In this document: piece after piece, positions 42,419 through 52,506 of the stretch
How the letters are laid out: each line of letters begins with the position of its first letter
Position numbering within the stretch: position 1 is the first letter of the stretch
From: VRUE01 sp963702955
Lineage (GTDB): Bacteria; Actinomycetota; Thermoleophilia; Solirubrobacterales; 70-9
Length of the DNA: 64,000 nt
Assembly (NCBI GenBank): GCA_963702955.1
Contig: OY969774.1
Coordinates: 496,001-560,000 of the forward strand
Direction: 5' to 3'
Made by a program: the position numbers and the translations under genes
The notes under the pieces: model-generated
What the model was told of the DNA's origin: nothing
The model's database searches: none
The model's input: the letters and a program-made list of their open reading frames with translations, nothing else

Positions 42419-43529
42419 GCCGCAGGCGTGCCCGGAGTGCCTGCGCCGGGCACGCCTGCTGGCGCACCTGGCGCCCTACATCGAGCGGCTCGCCACCGGC
42501 GAGCCGGGGGCGCGCTCGCCCGAACTGCTGCGGCTCTCGAACGAGGACCTCGCCGCGGTCGCCGCGCCGAAGGTCGCCGCGCAGGTGCTGAGCCAGGTCG
42601 CGGCGGTGCCGGAGGCCAGGCTGCGGGCCGAGCTGGAGGCGGCCGAGTGCTGGGCCTGCTGCCGGCACGACGCGCTCTTCCCGGCCGGCCTGCGCGACGC
42701 CGCCGACGCGCCGTGGGCGCTGATCGGCCGCGGCGACCCGGCGCTGCTGCGCGGGCTGGAGCCCGCCGCTGCGGTGACCGTCGTCGGCGCCCGTCGGGCC
42801 AGCACCTACGGCCGCGAGGTCGCCCGCGAGCTTGGCCGCGAGCTCGCTGCCGCCGGGCTGATCGTGGTCAGCGGCCTGGCCTTCGGCATCGATGCCTGCG
42901 CCCACCGCGGCGCGCTCGAAGGCGGGCTCACCTTCGCCGTGCTCGGCTGCGGCGCCGACGTCGCCTATCCGGCGGCGCACCGCTCACTCTGGCGGCAGGT
43001 CGGCGAGCGCGGGCTGGTTCTCTCCGAGCTGCCGCCCCGGACCGGCGCCTGGCGCTGGACCTTCCCCGCCCGCAACCGGATCATGGCCGCGCTGGGGGCG
43101 ATGACCGTGGTGGTCGAGGCGGCCGAGCGCTCGGGCTCGCTGATCACCGCCGACCTGGCGGCCGACCTGGGGCGGGACCTCGGCGCCGTTCCCGGCCCGG
43201 TCGGCTCGCGGCTCTCGGCCGGCCCGAACAACCTGATCGCCGGCGGCGCCTGCCTCGTTCGCGGCGCCCAGGACGTGCTCGACGCGATGCTCGGACCGGG
43301 GGCGAGGCGGATCGAGCGCACCGGGCCGCCGCTGGAGGCGCGCGAGCTGGCGGTTCTGGAGTCGCTCGAGCTGGGCGCCGAGACCAGCGACGCGATCGCC
43401 GCCGAGCTGGGCCTCGGCGGCGCCGAGACCGCCGCCGCGCTCGCCGACCTCGAGGCATCCGGCTACGTCACCTGCTCGCTGGTCGGCGTCTACTCGCGGA
43501 CCACGTTGAAATCGCCATCCGACATCTAG
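42411..43529 (+). CDS. dprA: DNA processing protein DprA
   Basis: This Rossmann-fold protein loads RecA on incoming ssDNA. Its N-terminal SAM-like region includes four Cys (CPECLRRARLL, CWACCR), an unusual feature. The core has VTVVGARRASTYGREVARELG, VSGLAFGIDACAHRGALEG, NRIMAALGAMTVVVEAAERSGSLITA and VPGPVGSRLSAGPNNLI. A winged-helix DML1-like C-terminal domain (ETSDAIAAELGLGGAE) completes it. 372 residues. Confidence 0.93.
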   Translation: MSEPQACPECLRRARLLAHLAPYIERLATGEPGARSPELLRLSNEDLAAVAAPKVAAQVLSQVAAVPEARLRAELEAAECWACCRHDALFPAGLRDAADAPWALIGRGDPALLRGLEPAAAVTVVGARRASTYGREVARELGRELAAAGLIVVSGLAFGIDACAHRGALEGGLTFAVLGCGADVAYPAAHRSLWRQVGERGLVLSELPPRTGAWRWTFPARNRIMAALGAMTVVVEAAERSGSLITADLAADLGRDLGAVPGPVGSRLSAGPNNLIAGGACLVRGAQDVLDAMLGPGARRIERTGPPLEARELAVLESLELGAETSDAIAAELGLGGAETAAALADLEASGYVTCSLVGVYSRTTLKSPSDI

Positions 43530-43541
43530 GCTGGAGGACCC

Positions 43542-44347
<806 letters not shown>

Positions 44348-44351
<4 letters not shown>

Positions 44352-46042
44352 CCACCAACGGCGCCACCTCGACCAAGCTCCCGCGTCCCCGCTCCAGCGT
44401 CGTCTTCGACGGGCCGGACCGCGCCCATGCCCGCGCCTACATGAAGGGCATCGGCTTCGACGACGACGCGCTCAGCCGGCCGACGATCGGCATCGCCAAC
44501 ACCTGGACCGAGGCGATGCCCTGCAACTTCCACCTGCGCGGCCTGGCCGAGCACGTCAAAGACGGGGTGCGCGCCGCCGGCGGCACGCCGATGGAGTTCA
44601 ACACCGTCGCGATCTCCGACGGGATCACGATGGGAACCCAGGGGATGAAGGCATCGCTGATCAGCCGCGAGGTGATCGCCGACTCGATCGAGCTGATGGC
44701 CCGCGGCTACCAGTTCGACGCGATCGTCGTCCTCTGTGCCTGCGACAAGACGATCCCCGGCGGCGCGATGGCCCTGGCCCGGCTCGACGTCCCCTCGGTC
44801 CTGCTCTACGGCGGCTCGATCGCGCCGGGCCGTTGGCACGGCCGCGACGTCACCATCCTCGACGTCTTCGAGGCGATCGGCGCCCACGCCGCCGGCGACA
44901 TCAGCGACGAGGAACTGAACGAGCTGGAGGGCGTGGCGAGCCCCGGCGCCGGGGCCTGCGGGGGGCAGTTCACCGCCAACACGATGGCCTGCGCCTTCGA
45001 GGCGCTGGGGATCAGCCCCGGCGGCTCGGCGATGGTGCCGGCCGAAGACGACGAGAAGGACACCGTCGCCGAGAAGATCGGCGAGCTGGTGATGAACGTG
45101 CTCGCCGAGGACCTGAGGCCGAGCAGGGTGATCACCCGCGACTCGCTGGAGAACGCGATCGCCTGCGCCTGCGCCTCGGGCGGCTCGACCAACGTGGTCC
45201 TGCACCTGCTGGCGCTGGCCCACGAGGCCGGGATCGAGCTGAGCATCGACGACTTCGAGCGGATCTCGCGGGCGACGCCGCTGCTCGCCGATCTCAAGCC
45301 GGGCGGGCGCTTCGTCGCCACCGACCTCTACCGGGCGGGCGGCGTGCCGCTGATCCTCAGCCGCCTCGCCGAGGCCGGCATCCTGCACGGCGACGCGCTC
45401 ACCGTCACCGGTCGCACGATCGGCGAGGAGGCCGCGGCGGCGAGCGAGGCCGAGGGCCAGGAGGTGGTCCGGCCGCTGTCCGATCCGCTCAAGGCCGAAG
45501 GCGGCCTGGCGATCATGCGGGGCAACCTCGCGCCCGAGGGAGCCGTGGTCAAGCTGGCCGGCACCGAGCGGACCGAGCAGACCGGGCCGGCTCGCGTGTT
45601 CGAGTCCGAAGAGGAGTGCTTCCGCGCGGTCAAGGAGCAGAAGATCCGCGCCGGCGACATCGTCGTGATCCGCAACGAGGGCCCGGCCGGCGGCCCGGGG
45701 ATGCGGGAGATGCTGCAGGTGACCGCGGCGATCGTCGGCGAGGGGCTGGGCGAGGAGGTCGCCCTGCTCACCGACGGGCGCTTCTCCGGCGCGACCCGCG
45801 GCCTGATGGTCGGCCACGTCGCCCCCGAGGCGGTCAAGGGCGGCCCGATCGCGGCGATCCGCGAGGGCGACGAGATCCGCCTCGACGTCGGCGCCCGCCG
45901 CCTCGACGTGGCCCTCTCCGACGAGGAGATCGCCAAGCGGGTGGCCGAATACGAGCCGCCGCCGGCGCTGTACGAGCGCGGCGTTATGGCCAAGTACGCG
46001 GCGACGGTCTCCTCGGCCGAACTGGGCGCCGTTACCGGCTGA
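44348..46042 (+). CDS. ilvD: dihydroxy-acid dehydratase
   Basis: This iron-sulfur enzyme catalyses the third common step of valine and isoleucine synthesis. It shows three Cys regions, AMPCNFHLR, VLCACDKTIPGGAMALARL and GAGACGGQFTANTMAC, typical of IlvD/Edd proteins and their [Fe-S] cluster, plus LTDGRFSGATRGLMVGHVAPEA. 564 residues is the usual length. It is coupled to thiD. Confidence 0.95.
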
Positions 46043-46046
46043 CGCG

Positions 46047-46961
46047 CTACCCGGCCAGAAAGTCGTCGAGTAGGCGGTTGAAGCGCGCCGGCCGCTCCAA
46101 TTGCGGCAGGTGGCCGGTGCGCTCGAACAGCTCCAGCCGCGAGCCCGGGATCAGGCGTCGGTAGGCGAACGCGTCCTCTACCCGCACGACGTGGTCGTTC
46201 ATCCCCCAGACGATCAGGGTGGGGATCTCTATCTCAGTCAGGCGGTGGCGGGTGTCGTAGCCGCCGATCGCGCGGATCGCCGCGGCGAAGCCGGGCGCGC
46301 GCAGGCCCGGTTCCAGCAGCTCGAAGAGCAGCTCGGGCCGCAGGCGGTTCGGTGAGCGCACGAGCCTGCCGAAGGCGTAGCGGCGCCCGCGGGGACGGGC
46401 GAACCAGGTTCGGTGCGGCCTGGCCAGGAGCCGCATCGCGGTTTCGAAGGTGCCGAGCGAAGCCCGCGCCCGGGGCGAGCCCACCGCCTCGGCGAAGCCG
46501 ATCCCGGCGGCGGAGACGAGGACCAGCCGGTCGAACCGGGACGGCCGGTCGATCGCCGCCTCGGTCGCGGCGAAGCCACCCATCGAGTTGCCGACCAGCG
46601 CCGCGACGCGGTCGATCCCCAGCTTCTCGCAGAAGTCGTGGATCAGCCGGCCGTAGGCGGGCATCTCGATCGGCCACGACGGCAGCGGGCTGTCGCCGAA
46701 GCCCGGCAGGTCGAGCGCGATCGCCCGGTGGGTGCGGCCGAAGTGGGGGAGGTTCTCCAGCCAGTTGCGCCAGCAGCCGCCCAGGCCGTGGACGAAGAGG
46801 ATCGGCTCGCCCTCGCCGATCTCGGCGTAGTTGACCTCGGCCCCCGGCAGCTGCACCCGGTGCAGGTGCTCGCGCCAGTCGATCTTCAGCCACTCGGGAT
46901 CGGCGTTCCCGTAGTCGCCGGCGGGATAGTTCAACGACCCGCTCATCGCGGTCTCAGGCAT
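46047..46961 (-). CDS. alpha/beta hydrolase
   Basis: The 304-residue protein has an oxyanion segment LFVHGLGGCWRNWLENLPHF, the nucleophile elbow VGNSMGGFAATEAAI (Ser in G-N-S-M-G), an acid in LIVWGMNDHVVRVED and a late His in ERTGHLPQLERP, so a full catalytic triad. The substrate is unknown; the closest styles are epoxide hydrolases or esterases. Its first codons overlap the cyclo-ligase-like gene by 8 bp, so the two are likely one unit. An internal ATG five codons downstream could also be the start. Confidence 0.82.
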   Translation of the reverse strand: MPETAMSGSLNYPAGDYGNADPEWLKIDWREHLHRVQLPGAEVNYAEIGEGEPILFVHGLGGCWRNWLENLPHFGRTHRAIALDLPGFGDSPLPSWPIEMPAYGRLIHDFCEKLGIDRVAALVGNSMGGFAATEAAIDRPSRFDRLVLVSAAGIGFAEAVGSPRARASLGTFETAMRLLARPHRTWFARPRGRRYAFGRLVRSPNRLRPELLFELLEPGLRAPGFAAAIRAIGGYDTRHRLTEIEIPTLIVWGMNDHVVRVEDAFAYRRLIPGSRLELFERTGHLPQLERPARFNRLLDDFLAG

Positions 46962-47667
46962 AGCCCATTCGTTCCAGCAGCGGTATCTCGCGGATCTGCG
47001 GCGGCTGCAGGTGGTCCCAGAGGATGCCGCGGGGCCGCTGGTACTGGCGCTCGACCTCGATCACCGCACGCGGCGTCGCGATCATGTCGACCGGGAGGTC
47101 GTGGGAGATCACCGGCAGGTGGCGGCGGAGGATCTGGATCGGGTGCACCGTGGTGGCGATCGTCGTGTGGTCGTCGATCTTGCCGGCGTCGATCAGCACC
47201 CCGTACTCGATGTCGTTGTAGCCGCCGCCCTTGCCGATCCGGGCGCCGCTGAGGTTGACCGCCACCGAGCCGCAGAGGACGAAGTCGATCTCCGGCAGGT
47301 CGTCGAGGGCGACGACCTTGCCGTGCTTCAGCGCGCCCTTGATCGTCGCCGCCTCTTTGATCGCCGCTTTCGAGAGCCGCTTCGGGTCCAGCACGCGGAA
47401 GGGGTGGGGATCGCGCAGGCGGGGCACGGCCATGATCAGCGTCTTGCCTTCCTCCAGGGCCATGCGCCGGGCCTGCGTCTGCGGCGAGTCGGGGTTGGCC
47501 TTGATCGCCCGCGCCCGCTTCCAGAGGCGGTGGGCGGCGAGCTTCTCGGCCGCCAGTTTCGCTCCGGCGAAGTTCGGGATCCGCCCCTCGGCGCCGGGGA
47601 AGCGGGACACGCCCTCGCGATCCATCGCCTTCCAGACTTCTTGGCGGACCTTGTCCTTGGCGACCAC
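46954..47667 (-). CDS. 5-formyltetrahydrofolate cyclo-ligase family protein
   Basis: The 237-residue protein contains KDKVRQEVWKAMDREGVSRFPG at the N terminus and VNLSGARIGKGGGYNDIEYGVLIDAG, the ATP/folate loop (family GxRxGxGGGYYD). It resembles longer MTHFS-like proteins (MTHFSD type) rather than the ~190-residue FolD-linked enzyme. Conversion of 5-formyl-THF to methenyl-THF is the family reaction; substrate is inferred. It is divergent from xerC/D with a 56-bp gap. Confidence 0.78.
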   Translation of the reverse strand: MVAKDKVRQEVWKAMDREGVSRFPGAEGRIPNFAGAKLAAEKLAAHRLWKRARAIKANPDSPQTQARRMALEEGKTLIMAVPRLRDPHPFRVLDPKRLSKAAIKEAATIKGALKHGKVVALDDLPEIDFVLCGSVAVNLSGARIGKGGGYNDIEYGVLIDAGKIDDHTTIATTVHPIQILRRHLPVISHDLPVDMIATPRAVIEVERQYQRPRGILWDHLQPPQIREIPLLERMGYA

Positions 47668-47723
47668 GGCGGGAACGATATCCCGACCGCAGGCTCCGGC
47701 ACCGTGGCGGCGAATCTCCCTGC

Positions 47724-48611
47724 ATGGACTGGGACGAGTCGCTCGCCGCCTACGACCGCGACCTGCGGGCGCGCAGCATGGCCGAGCGCACGCGGCGCGC
47801 CTACGCGGTCGACCTCGGCCAGTTCACCGGCTGGGCGAAGGAGCGCGGGCTTGAGCCCGGCGAGATTCGCCACCGCGATGTGCGCCGCTACGGCGCCGGG
47901 CTCTCCTCCGGCGGCGCCGCGCCGGCGACCGTGGCCCGCAAGCTCGCCGCGGTCCGCGGCCTCTTCGACTACCTGGTCCGCACCGAGCGGATCGGGCAGA
48001 ACCCGGCCGACCTCGTCTCCAGCCCGAAGCGCGAGGAAAAGCTGCCGAAGGTGCTGAGCGGCGAGCAGGTGCGCTCGATGCTGGAGGCGATCCCCGCCCG
48101 CACGCCGCTGGAGCTGCGCGACCGGGCGATGCTCGAGCTGGCCTACTCCTGCGGGCTGCGCTGCGAGGAGATCGTCAACCTCGATCTCGCCTCGATGGAC
48201 TTCGACACCGAGCAGCTGCGGGTGCTCGGCAAGGGCTCCAAGGAACGCCTGCTGCCGGTCGGCGAGCCGGCGCAGCGTGCCCTGCGCCGCTACGCCGAGC
48301 GCGGCCGCCACGCGCTCGCCGGCGACCCGCGCGAGCCGGCGCTCTTCCTCTCCAAGAGCGGCCGCCGCCTCTCCAACTCCGACATCACCCGCCGCCTGGC
48401 GCTCTGGGTGCGCGAGGCGGCGCTGGCCGCAGGCGTCTCGCCCCACTCGCTGCGCCACAGCTTCGCCACCCACCTGCTGGAAGGGGGCGCCGACCTGCGC
48501 ACCATCCAGGAGCTGCTCGGCCACGCCTCGATCTCGACCACCCAGGTCTACACTCGGGTCGATGCCGCACGCCTGAGGGATGCGTACGCGGCCACCCATC
48601 CGCGGGCCTGA
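47724..48611 (+). CDS. xerD: tyrosine recombinase XerC/XerD
   Basis: This site-specific recombinase resolves chromosome dimers. It has an N-terminal SAM-like core-binding domain (about 1-90) and the catalytic domain with Arg in YSCGLRCEEIVNLDL, Lys in GKGSKERLLP, HSLRHSFATHLLEGGADL (His-x-x-Arg), LGHASISTTQVYTRV with the nucleophile Tyr. All five catalytic residues are present. Whether it is XerC or XerD cannot be decided from sequence alone. The dprA...xerC position recalls Bacillus. Confidence 0.9.
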   Translation: MDWDESLAAYDRDLRARSMAERTRRAYAVDLGQFTGWAKERGLEPGEIRHRDVRRYGAGLSSGGAAPATVARKLAAVRGLFDYLVRTERIGQNPADLVSSPKREEKLPKVLSGEQVRSMLEAIPARTPLELRDRAMLELAYSCGLRCEEIVNLDLASMDFDTEQLRVLGKGSKERLLPVGEPAQRALRRYAERGRHALAGDPREPALFLSKSGRRLSNSDITRRLALWVREAALAAGVSPHSLRHSFATHLLEGGADLRTIQELLGHASISTTQVYTRVDAARLRDAYAATHPRA

Positions 48612-48655
48612 CCCTCTAAGAAACGCCCTGTAACCGTAGAATCGAGCCCAATTCC

Positions 48656-49432
48656 ATGGAAACCGGCGTCAAAGAGGTGGAGCTGCGCGATCTGTGGCGC
48701 CGCTACAAGGACGACGGCGACGCGAAAGCGCGCGAGCGCCTCGTCGTCGCCTACTCGCCGCTGGTCAAGTTCGTCGCCGGCCGGCTCGGCGCCGGGCTGC
48801 CGTCCCATGTCGAGGACGCCGACCTGATCTCCTACGGCCTGATGGGCCTGATCGGCTCGATCGAGCGCTTCGAGCCGGAGCGGGGAATCAAGTTCGAGAC
48901 CTTCGCGATGACCCGGATCCGCGGCGCGATCATCGACGAGCTGCGCTCGCTCGACTGGGTGCCGCGCTCGGTCCGCTCGCGGGCGCGGGAAATCGAGGCC
49001 GCCCAGTCGAAGCTCGAACACGAGCTGCAACGGGCGCCGAGCGACGCCGAGCTGGCGGCAAAGGTGGGGATCGACGAGGAGGAACTGGAGGCCTCGCTGC
49101 TGGACATCGCCGGCTCCTCGGTCTACGCGCTCGACGAGCTGTGGTCGATCTCCGACGCCTCCGGCGACCAGGTCTCGCTGCTCGACACGATCTCCGACCC
49201 GCGCGCCGCCGATCCGCAGGAGTCGCTCGCCAGCAGCGAGGTCAAAGACGCGCTCACCGAGGCGGTCTCCGGGCTGCCCGAGCGCGAGCAGCTCGTCGTC
49301 GCCCTCTACTACTACGAGAACCTGACGCTGCGCGAGATCGGCGAGGTGCTCGGGGTGACCGAGTCGCGCGTCTCCCAGCTGCACACCAAGGCCGTGATGC
49401 GGTTGAAATCCGCCCTGCAGGAGGCGGGGTGA
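48656..49432 (+). CDS. sigma-70 family RNA polymerase sigma factor, FliA/WhiG (sigma-28) type
   Basis: The 258-residue sigma factor has region 2 (YSPLVKFVAGRLGAGLPSHV, DLISYGLMGLIGSIERFEPERGIKFETFAMTRIRGAIIDELR), region 3 (around APSDAELAAKVGIDEEEL) and region 4 (LPEREQLVVALYYYENLTLREIGEVLGVTESRVSQLHTKAV). The DWVPRSVRSRAREIE linker is typical of FliA/WhiG/SigD. In this lineage it may control sporulation-like, motility or stress genes; no target is visible. Its stop overlaps the next gene's GTG. Confidence 0.9.
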   Translation: METGVKEVELRDLWRRYKDDGDAKARERLVVAYSPLVKFVAGRLGAGLPSHVEDADLISYGLMGLIGSIERFEPERGIKFETFAMTRIRGAIIDELRSLDWVPRSVRSRAREIEAAQSKLEHELQRAPSDAELAAKVGIDEEELEASLLDIAGSSVYALDELWSISDASGDQVSLLDTISDPRAADPQESLASSEVKDALTEAVSGLPEREQLVVALYYYENLTLREIGEVLGVTESRVSQLHTKAVMRLKSALQEAG

Positions 49433-49956
49433 GCCCCGGCGAGAGCTGCGCGGTCTGCGGCCGCAACATCCTCGCCGGCGAGCGGACCCGCTCCTACATG
49501 AGCCCGAAGGACGGGCCGCGCCTGGTCTGCGAGCTGTGCCGTGGCCGCGCCGAGCGGCTGGGTTGGGTCGACCCCGCCGCGCCGGGCGCCAACGTCGGTC
49601 GCCGCCCGCCCGAGCCCGAGGTGTCCGAGTCGCCCGCCGGCCGGCTGGAGCGGGCGGCGCTGCGCTTCAACTCCAGCGGCGCCGCTCGCACGGTGGCCGG
49701 CCTGATGCGGACGCTGGGGCAGCCGTGGGTCTCGATCGGCTCGCTGGCCGGCTCGCCCAGCGAGGTGCGGGTGACGGTCGCCTGGGAGCTGACCTGGTAC
49801 CAGTGGGGCATCGACCTCGGCGACACGATGCGCGACGTCTTCGAGATCGACAAGGGCAACGAGCTGGACCAGCTCGACGGCCCGGCGCGCCAGTGGAACG
49901 CGAGCGCCGCCGAGGGCGGCCGGATCGCGCTCGGCGCCGGCGAGCCGGTCGGCTGA
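49429..49956 (+). CDS. conserved hypothetical protein with N-terminal zinc-finger
   Basis: The 175-residue protein starts SPGESCAVCGRNILAGERTRS and has CELCRGRAERLGW, giving a CxxC...CxxC knuckle, followed by a Pro-rich linker and a beta-rich C-terminal half (VRVTVAWELTWYQWGIDLGD). No known family is recognised. The GTG start overlaps the sigma factor stop by 4 bp, and a RNase H-like gene follows after 4 bp, so all three are probably one operon. A role as sigma-factor partner is possible but unsupported. Confidence 0.7.
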   Translation: MSPGESCAVCGRNILAGERTRSYMSPKDGPRLVCELCRGRAERLGWVDPAAPGANVGRRPPEPEVSESPAGRLERAALRFNSSGAARTVAGLMRTLGQPWVSIGSLAGSPSEVRVTVAWELTWYQWGIDLGDTMRDVFEIDKGNELDQLDGPARQWNASAAEGGRIALGAGEPVG

Positions 49957-49960
49957 GGCG

Positions 49961-50362
49961 ATGCGGAAGCTGGTCGTCAACGTCAACGGCGGCGCCCGCG
50001 GCAACCCGGGGCCGGCGGCGATCGGCGTCGTCGTCCAGGGCCCCGGGGGCGAGCTGCTCGAGGAGCGGGGAGAGCGGATCGGCAGGGCGACCAACAACGT
50101 CGCCGAGTACCGAGCGCTGCTGCGCGGCATCGAGCGGGCGGCCGAGCTGGGCGCGAGCGAGCTGGAGCTGGTCGGCGACTCCGAGCTCGTCGTCCGCCAG
50201 GTGAAGGGCGAGTACAAGGTCAAGGACGCGACCCTGCGCGAGCTGCACGCCGAGGTGAAGCGGGCCCTGCGCCCATTCGAGAGCTGGTCGATCCGCCACG
50301 TCCGCCGCGAGCAGAACGCCGAGGCCGACCGCCTCGTCAACGAGGCACTCGATGGCGGCTAG
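49961..50362 (+). CDS. RNase H-like (YpdQ/RnhA family) protein with altered first catalytic residue
   Basis: The 133-residue RNase H fold shows the first strand VVNVNGGARGNPGPAAIGVV, NNVAEYRALLRGIERAAEL (catalytic Glu), LVGDSELVVRQVKGEY (second Asp) and EQNAEADRLVNEAL (final Asp). The first acidic site (family DGG) is Asn9 here, so metal coordination would be weakened; the codon is AAC. Either activity is reduced or the protein acts as a hybrid-binding factor. rnhB elsewhere in the window supplies a canonical RNase H. Confidence 0.8.
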   Translation: MRKLVVNVNGGARGNPGPAAIGVVVQGPGGELLEERGERIGRATNNVAEYRALLRGIERAAELGASELELVGDSELVVRQVKGEYKVKDATLRELHAEVKRALRPFESWSIRHVRREQNAEADRLVNEALDGG

Positions 50363-50413
50363 GTCCGTCTCCCGAAGGGTTGGCTACCCTGGGGCCGGTT
50401 CCCGGAAGGCCCG

Positions 50414-51952
50414 ATGCAGCAGCCGAAGACCAGCTACGCCAGAAACGGCGACGTCAACATTGCCTACCAGGTGGTCGGCGAGGGGCCCTTGGACCTCGTC
50501 TTCGTACCGGGCTTCATCTCGCACCTCGATCTCTGGTGGTCGTTTCCCGAACCGGCCGCCTTCTTCCGGCGGCTGGCCTCGTTTTCGCGGCTGATCCTCT
50601 TCGACAAGCGCGGGACCGGCCTCTCCGATCCGGTGCCAGGCGTGCCCACCCTCGAGGAGAGGATGGAGGATCTGCACGCGGTGCTGGACGCGGTCGGTTC
50701 GGAGCGGACCGCCCTCCTCGGCGCGTCGGAGGGCGGGCCGATGAGCATCCTCTTCGCGGCGACCTACCCGGAGCGCACCAGCGCGATGGCTCTCTACGGA
50801 TCGACGCCGAAGTTCTGGGAAGTGGACGACCTCGTGGGCGAGTCGAGGCGCGCGTCGATCGAGCTGGTCTGGAAAGCGGTGGGGACGATGATCGACAACT
50901 GGGGCGAGGGCCGCATGGTCGAGATCTTCGCGCCGAGCTTCGCCGCCGACGAGAGGGTGAGGCGAACCTTCGGCCTGATCGAGCGGGCCTCGGCGAGCCC
51001 GGCGATGATCGCCGATCTGATCCGGGCGCTGAGAGAGATCGACGTCACCGGCGTCCTTCCAGCGATCAGCGTGCCGACGCTTGTCCTGCACCGCTTCGGC
51101 GACCCCGTGATCCCGATCGAGGCCGCCCGCTACACGGCCGAGCACATCCCGGGCGCCCGCTGCGTCGAGCTGGCCGGCGACGACCACGTCCCCTGGCTCG
51201 GCGACACCGATGAACTGCTCGACGAGGTCGAGCAGTTCCTGACCGGAGCGCGGCAGAGTCGCCAGCCCGACCGGGCCCTGGCGACCGTCCTGTTCACCGA
51301 CATAGTGGCGTCCACCGAGCGAGCGTCCGAGCTGGGAGACAGGCGCTGGCGGGAGCTGCTGGAGAGCCATGACAGCGGCGTGCGACGCCAGGTCGACGCG
51401 CATGGCGGACGGGTCGTCAAGAGTCTCGGCGACGGCTATCTGGCCACCTTCGACGGGCCGGCGCGGGCAATCCGCTGCGGCGGTGCGGTCACGGAGGAGG
51501 CCGGCGCTCTCGGCATCGAGGTGCGGGCCGGCGTGCATACCGGCGAGTGCGAGCTGTTCGGCGAGGACGTCGGTGGGATGGCGGTCCACATCGGCGCCCG
51601 CGTGGCGGCGAAGGCCGGGCCGGGCGAGGTGCTGGTCTCGAGTGCCGTGCGCGACCTCGTCGTGGGCTCGGGCATCGAGTTCGACGATCGCGGCACCCAC
51701 GACTTGAAGGGGGTGCCGGGGAGCTGGACCCTGCTTGCGGCGCGGGACGCCGGGACTTCCCGGCGACGCGATGTCCCGGTGCGCCGGGCGCCCGACCGCC
51801 TGGCCCCCAACCTGGAGGTTGCGAGGAGGGGCGACCGGATCGCCCTGCGGATCGCCCGCAGCTCACCCTCCGTCAGCCGCTTGGTGTCCGGCGCGATGAC
51901 CCGGCGTGCGATGCGAAAGACCCGAGCGCAACAGGGAAAGCCGCCCGCCTGA
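50414..51952 (+). CDS. alpha/beta-hydrolase fused to class III adenylate/guanylate cyclase
   Basis: The 512-residue protein joins an N-terminal alpha/beta hydrolase domain (about 10-275; LVFVPGFISHLDLWW, nucleophile ALLGASEGGPMSIL, late DDHVPWLG) to a C-terminal class III cyclase domain (about 285-440; ATVLFTDIVASTERASELG, VKSLGDGYLATFDGPARA, VRAGVHTGECELFGEDVGG, IGARVAAKAGPGEVLVSS). Metal and transition-state residues are seen; substrate could be ATP or GTP. The hydrolase domain may sense a ligand. A basic tail of ~60 residues is poorly conserved in form. Confidence 0.87.
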   Translation: MQQPKTSYARNGDVNIAYQVVGEGPLDLVFVPGFISHLDLWWSFPEPAAFFRRLASFSRLILFDKRGTGLSDPVPGVPTLEERMEDLHAVLDAVGSERTALLGASEGGPMSILFAATYPERTSAMALYGSTPKFWEVDDLVGESRRASIELVWKAVGTMIDNWGEGRMVEIFAPSFAADERVRRTFGLIERASASPAMIADLIRALREIDVTGVLPAISVPTLVLHRFGDPVIPIEAARYTAEHIPGARCVELAGDDHVPWLGDTDELLDEVEQFLTGARQSRQPDRALATVLFTDIVASTERASELGDRRWRELLESHDSGVRRQVDAHGGRVVKSLGDGYLATFDGPARAIRCGGAVTEEAGALGIEVRAGVHTGECELFGEDVGGMAVHIGARVAAKAGPGEVLVSSAVRDLVVGSGIEFDDRGTHDLKGVPGSWTLLAARDAGTSRRRDVPVRRAPDRLAPNLEVARRGDRIALRIARSSPSVSRLVSGAMTRRAMRKTRAQQGKPPA

Positions 51953-51961
51953 TCGGCCGAT

Positions 51962-52474
51962 ATGGGTAACCGGGCGGAAAGCAGCTCCGAGTCGATCGAC
52001 CCCGGCGTCGACGTCGGCCACGTCCACCTCAAGGTGGCCGATCTCGACCGAGCGCTCGACTTCTACTGCGGCGTGCTCGGCTTCGAGCTGCAGCAGCGCT
52101 TCGGCGACGAAGCGGCCTTCGTCTCGGCCGGCGGCTACCACCACCACATCGGCCTCAACACCTGGCACTCGAAGGGCGGCTCGCCGCCGCCACCCGGCAG
52201 CACCGGCCTCTTCCACGTCGCGATCCGCTACCCGACCCGTGCGGCCCTCGCCGACGCGCTGCGCCGGCTGACCGAGGCCGGCGTGCCGCTGGAGGGTGCC
52301 TCCGACCACGGCGTCAGCGAGGCGCTCTACCTGAGCGACCCTGACGGCAACGGGATCGAGCTCTATTGGGACAGGCCGCGCGAGCAGTGGCCACGGACGG
52401 AGGACGGCGGCGTGGCGATGGGCACCGCGCCGCTCGACCTGCGCGGGCTGCTGGCCGAGCTCGACCCGCGATGA
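51962..52474 (+). CDS. VOC-family (glyoxalase/extradiol dioxygenase fold) protein
   Basis: The 170-residue protein has a first VOC module VGHVHLKVADLDRALDFYCGVLGF and second-module GLFHVAIRYPTRAALADALRRL with DPDGNGIELYWDRP at the end. His and Glu metal ligands are visible. Such proteins are dioxygenases, glyoxalases or resistance binders; no substrate can be assigned. It starts 9 bp after the cyclase gene. Confidence 0.85.
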   Translation: MGNRAESSSESIDPGVDVGHVHLKVADLDRALDFYCGVLGFELQQRFGDEAAFVSAGGYHHHIGLNTWHSKGGSPPPPGSTGLFHVAIRYPTRAALADALRRLTEAGVPLEGASDHGVSEALYLSDPDGNGIELYWDRPREQWPRTEDGGVAMGTAPLDLRGLLAELDPR

Positions 52475-52506
52475 CGTCCGAGGGCGATCGCTAGGATCCA
52501 CAATCG

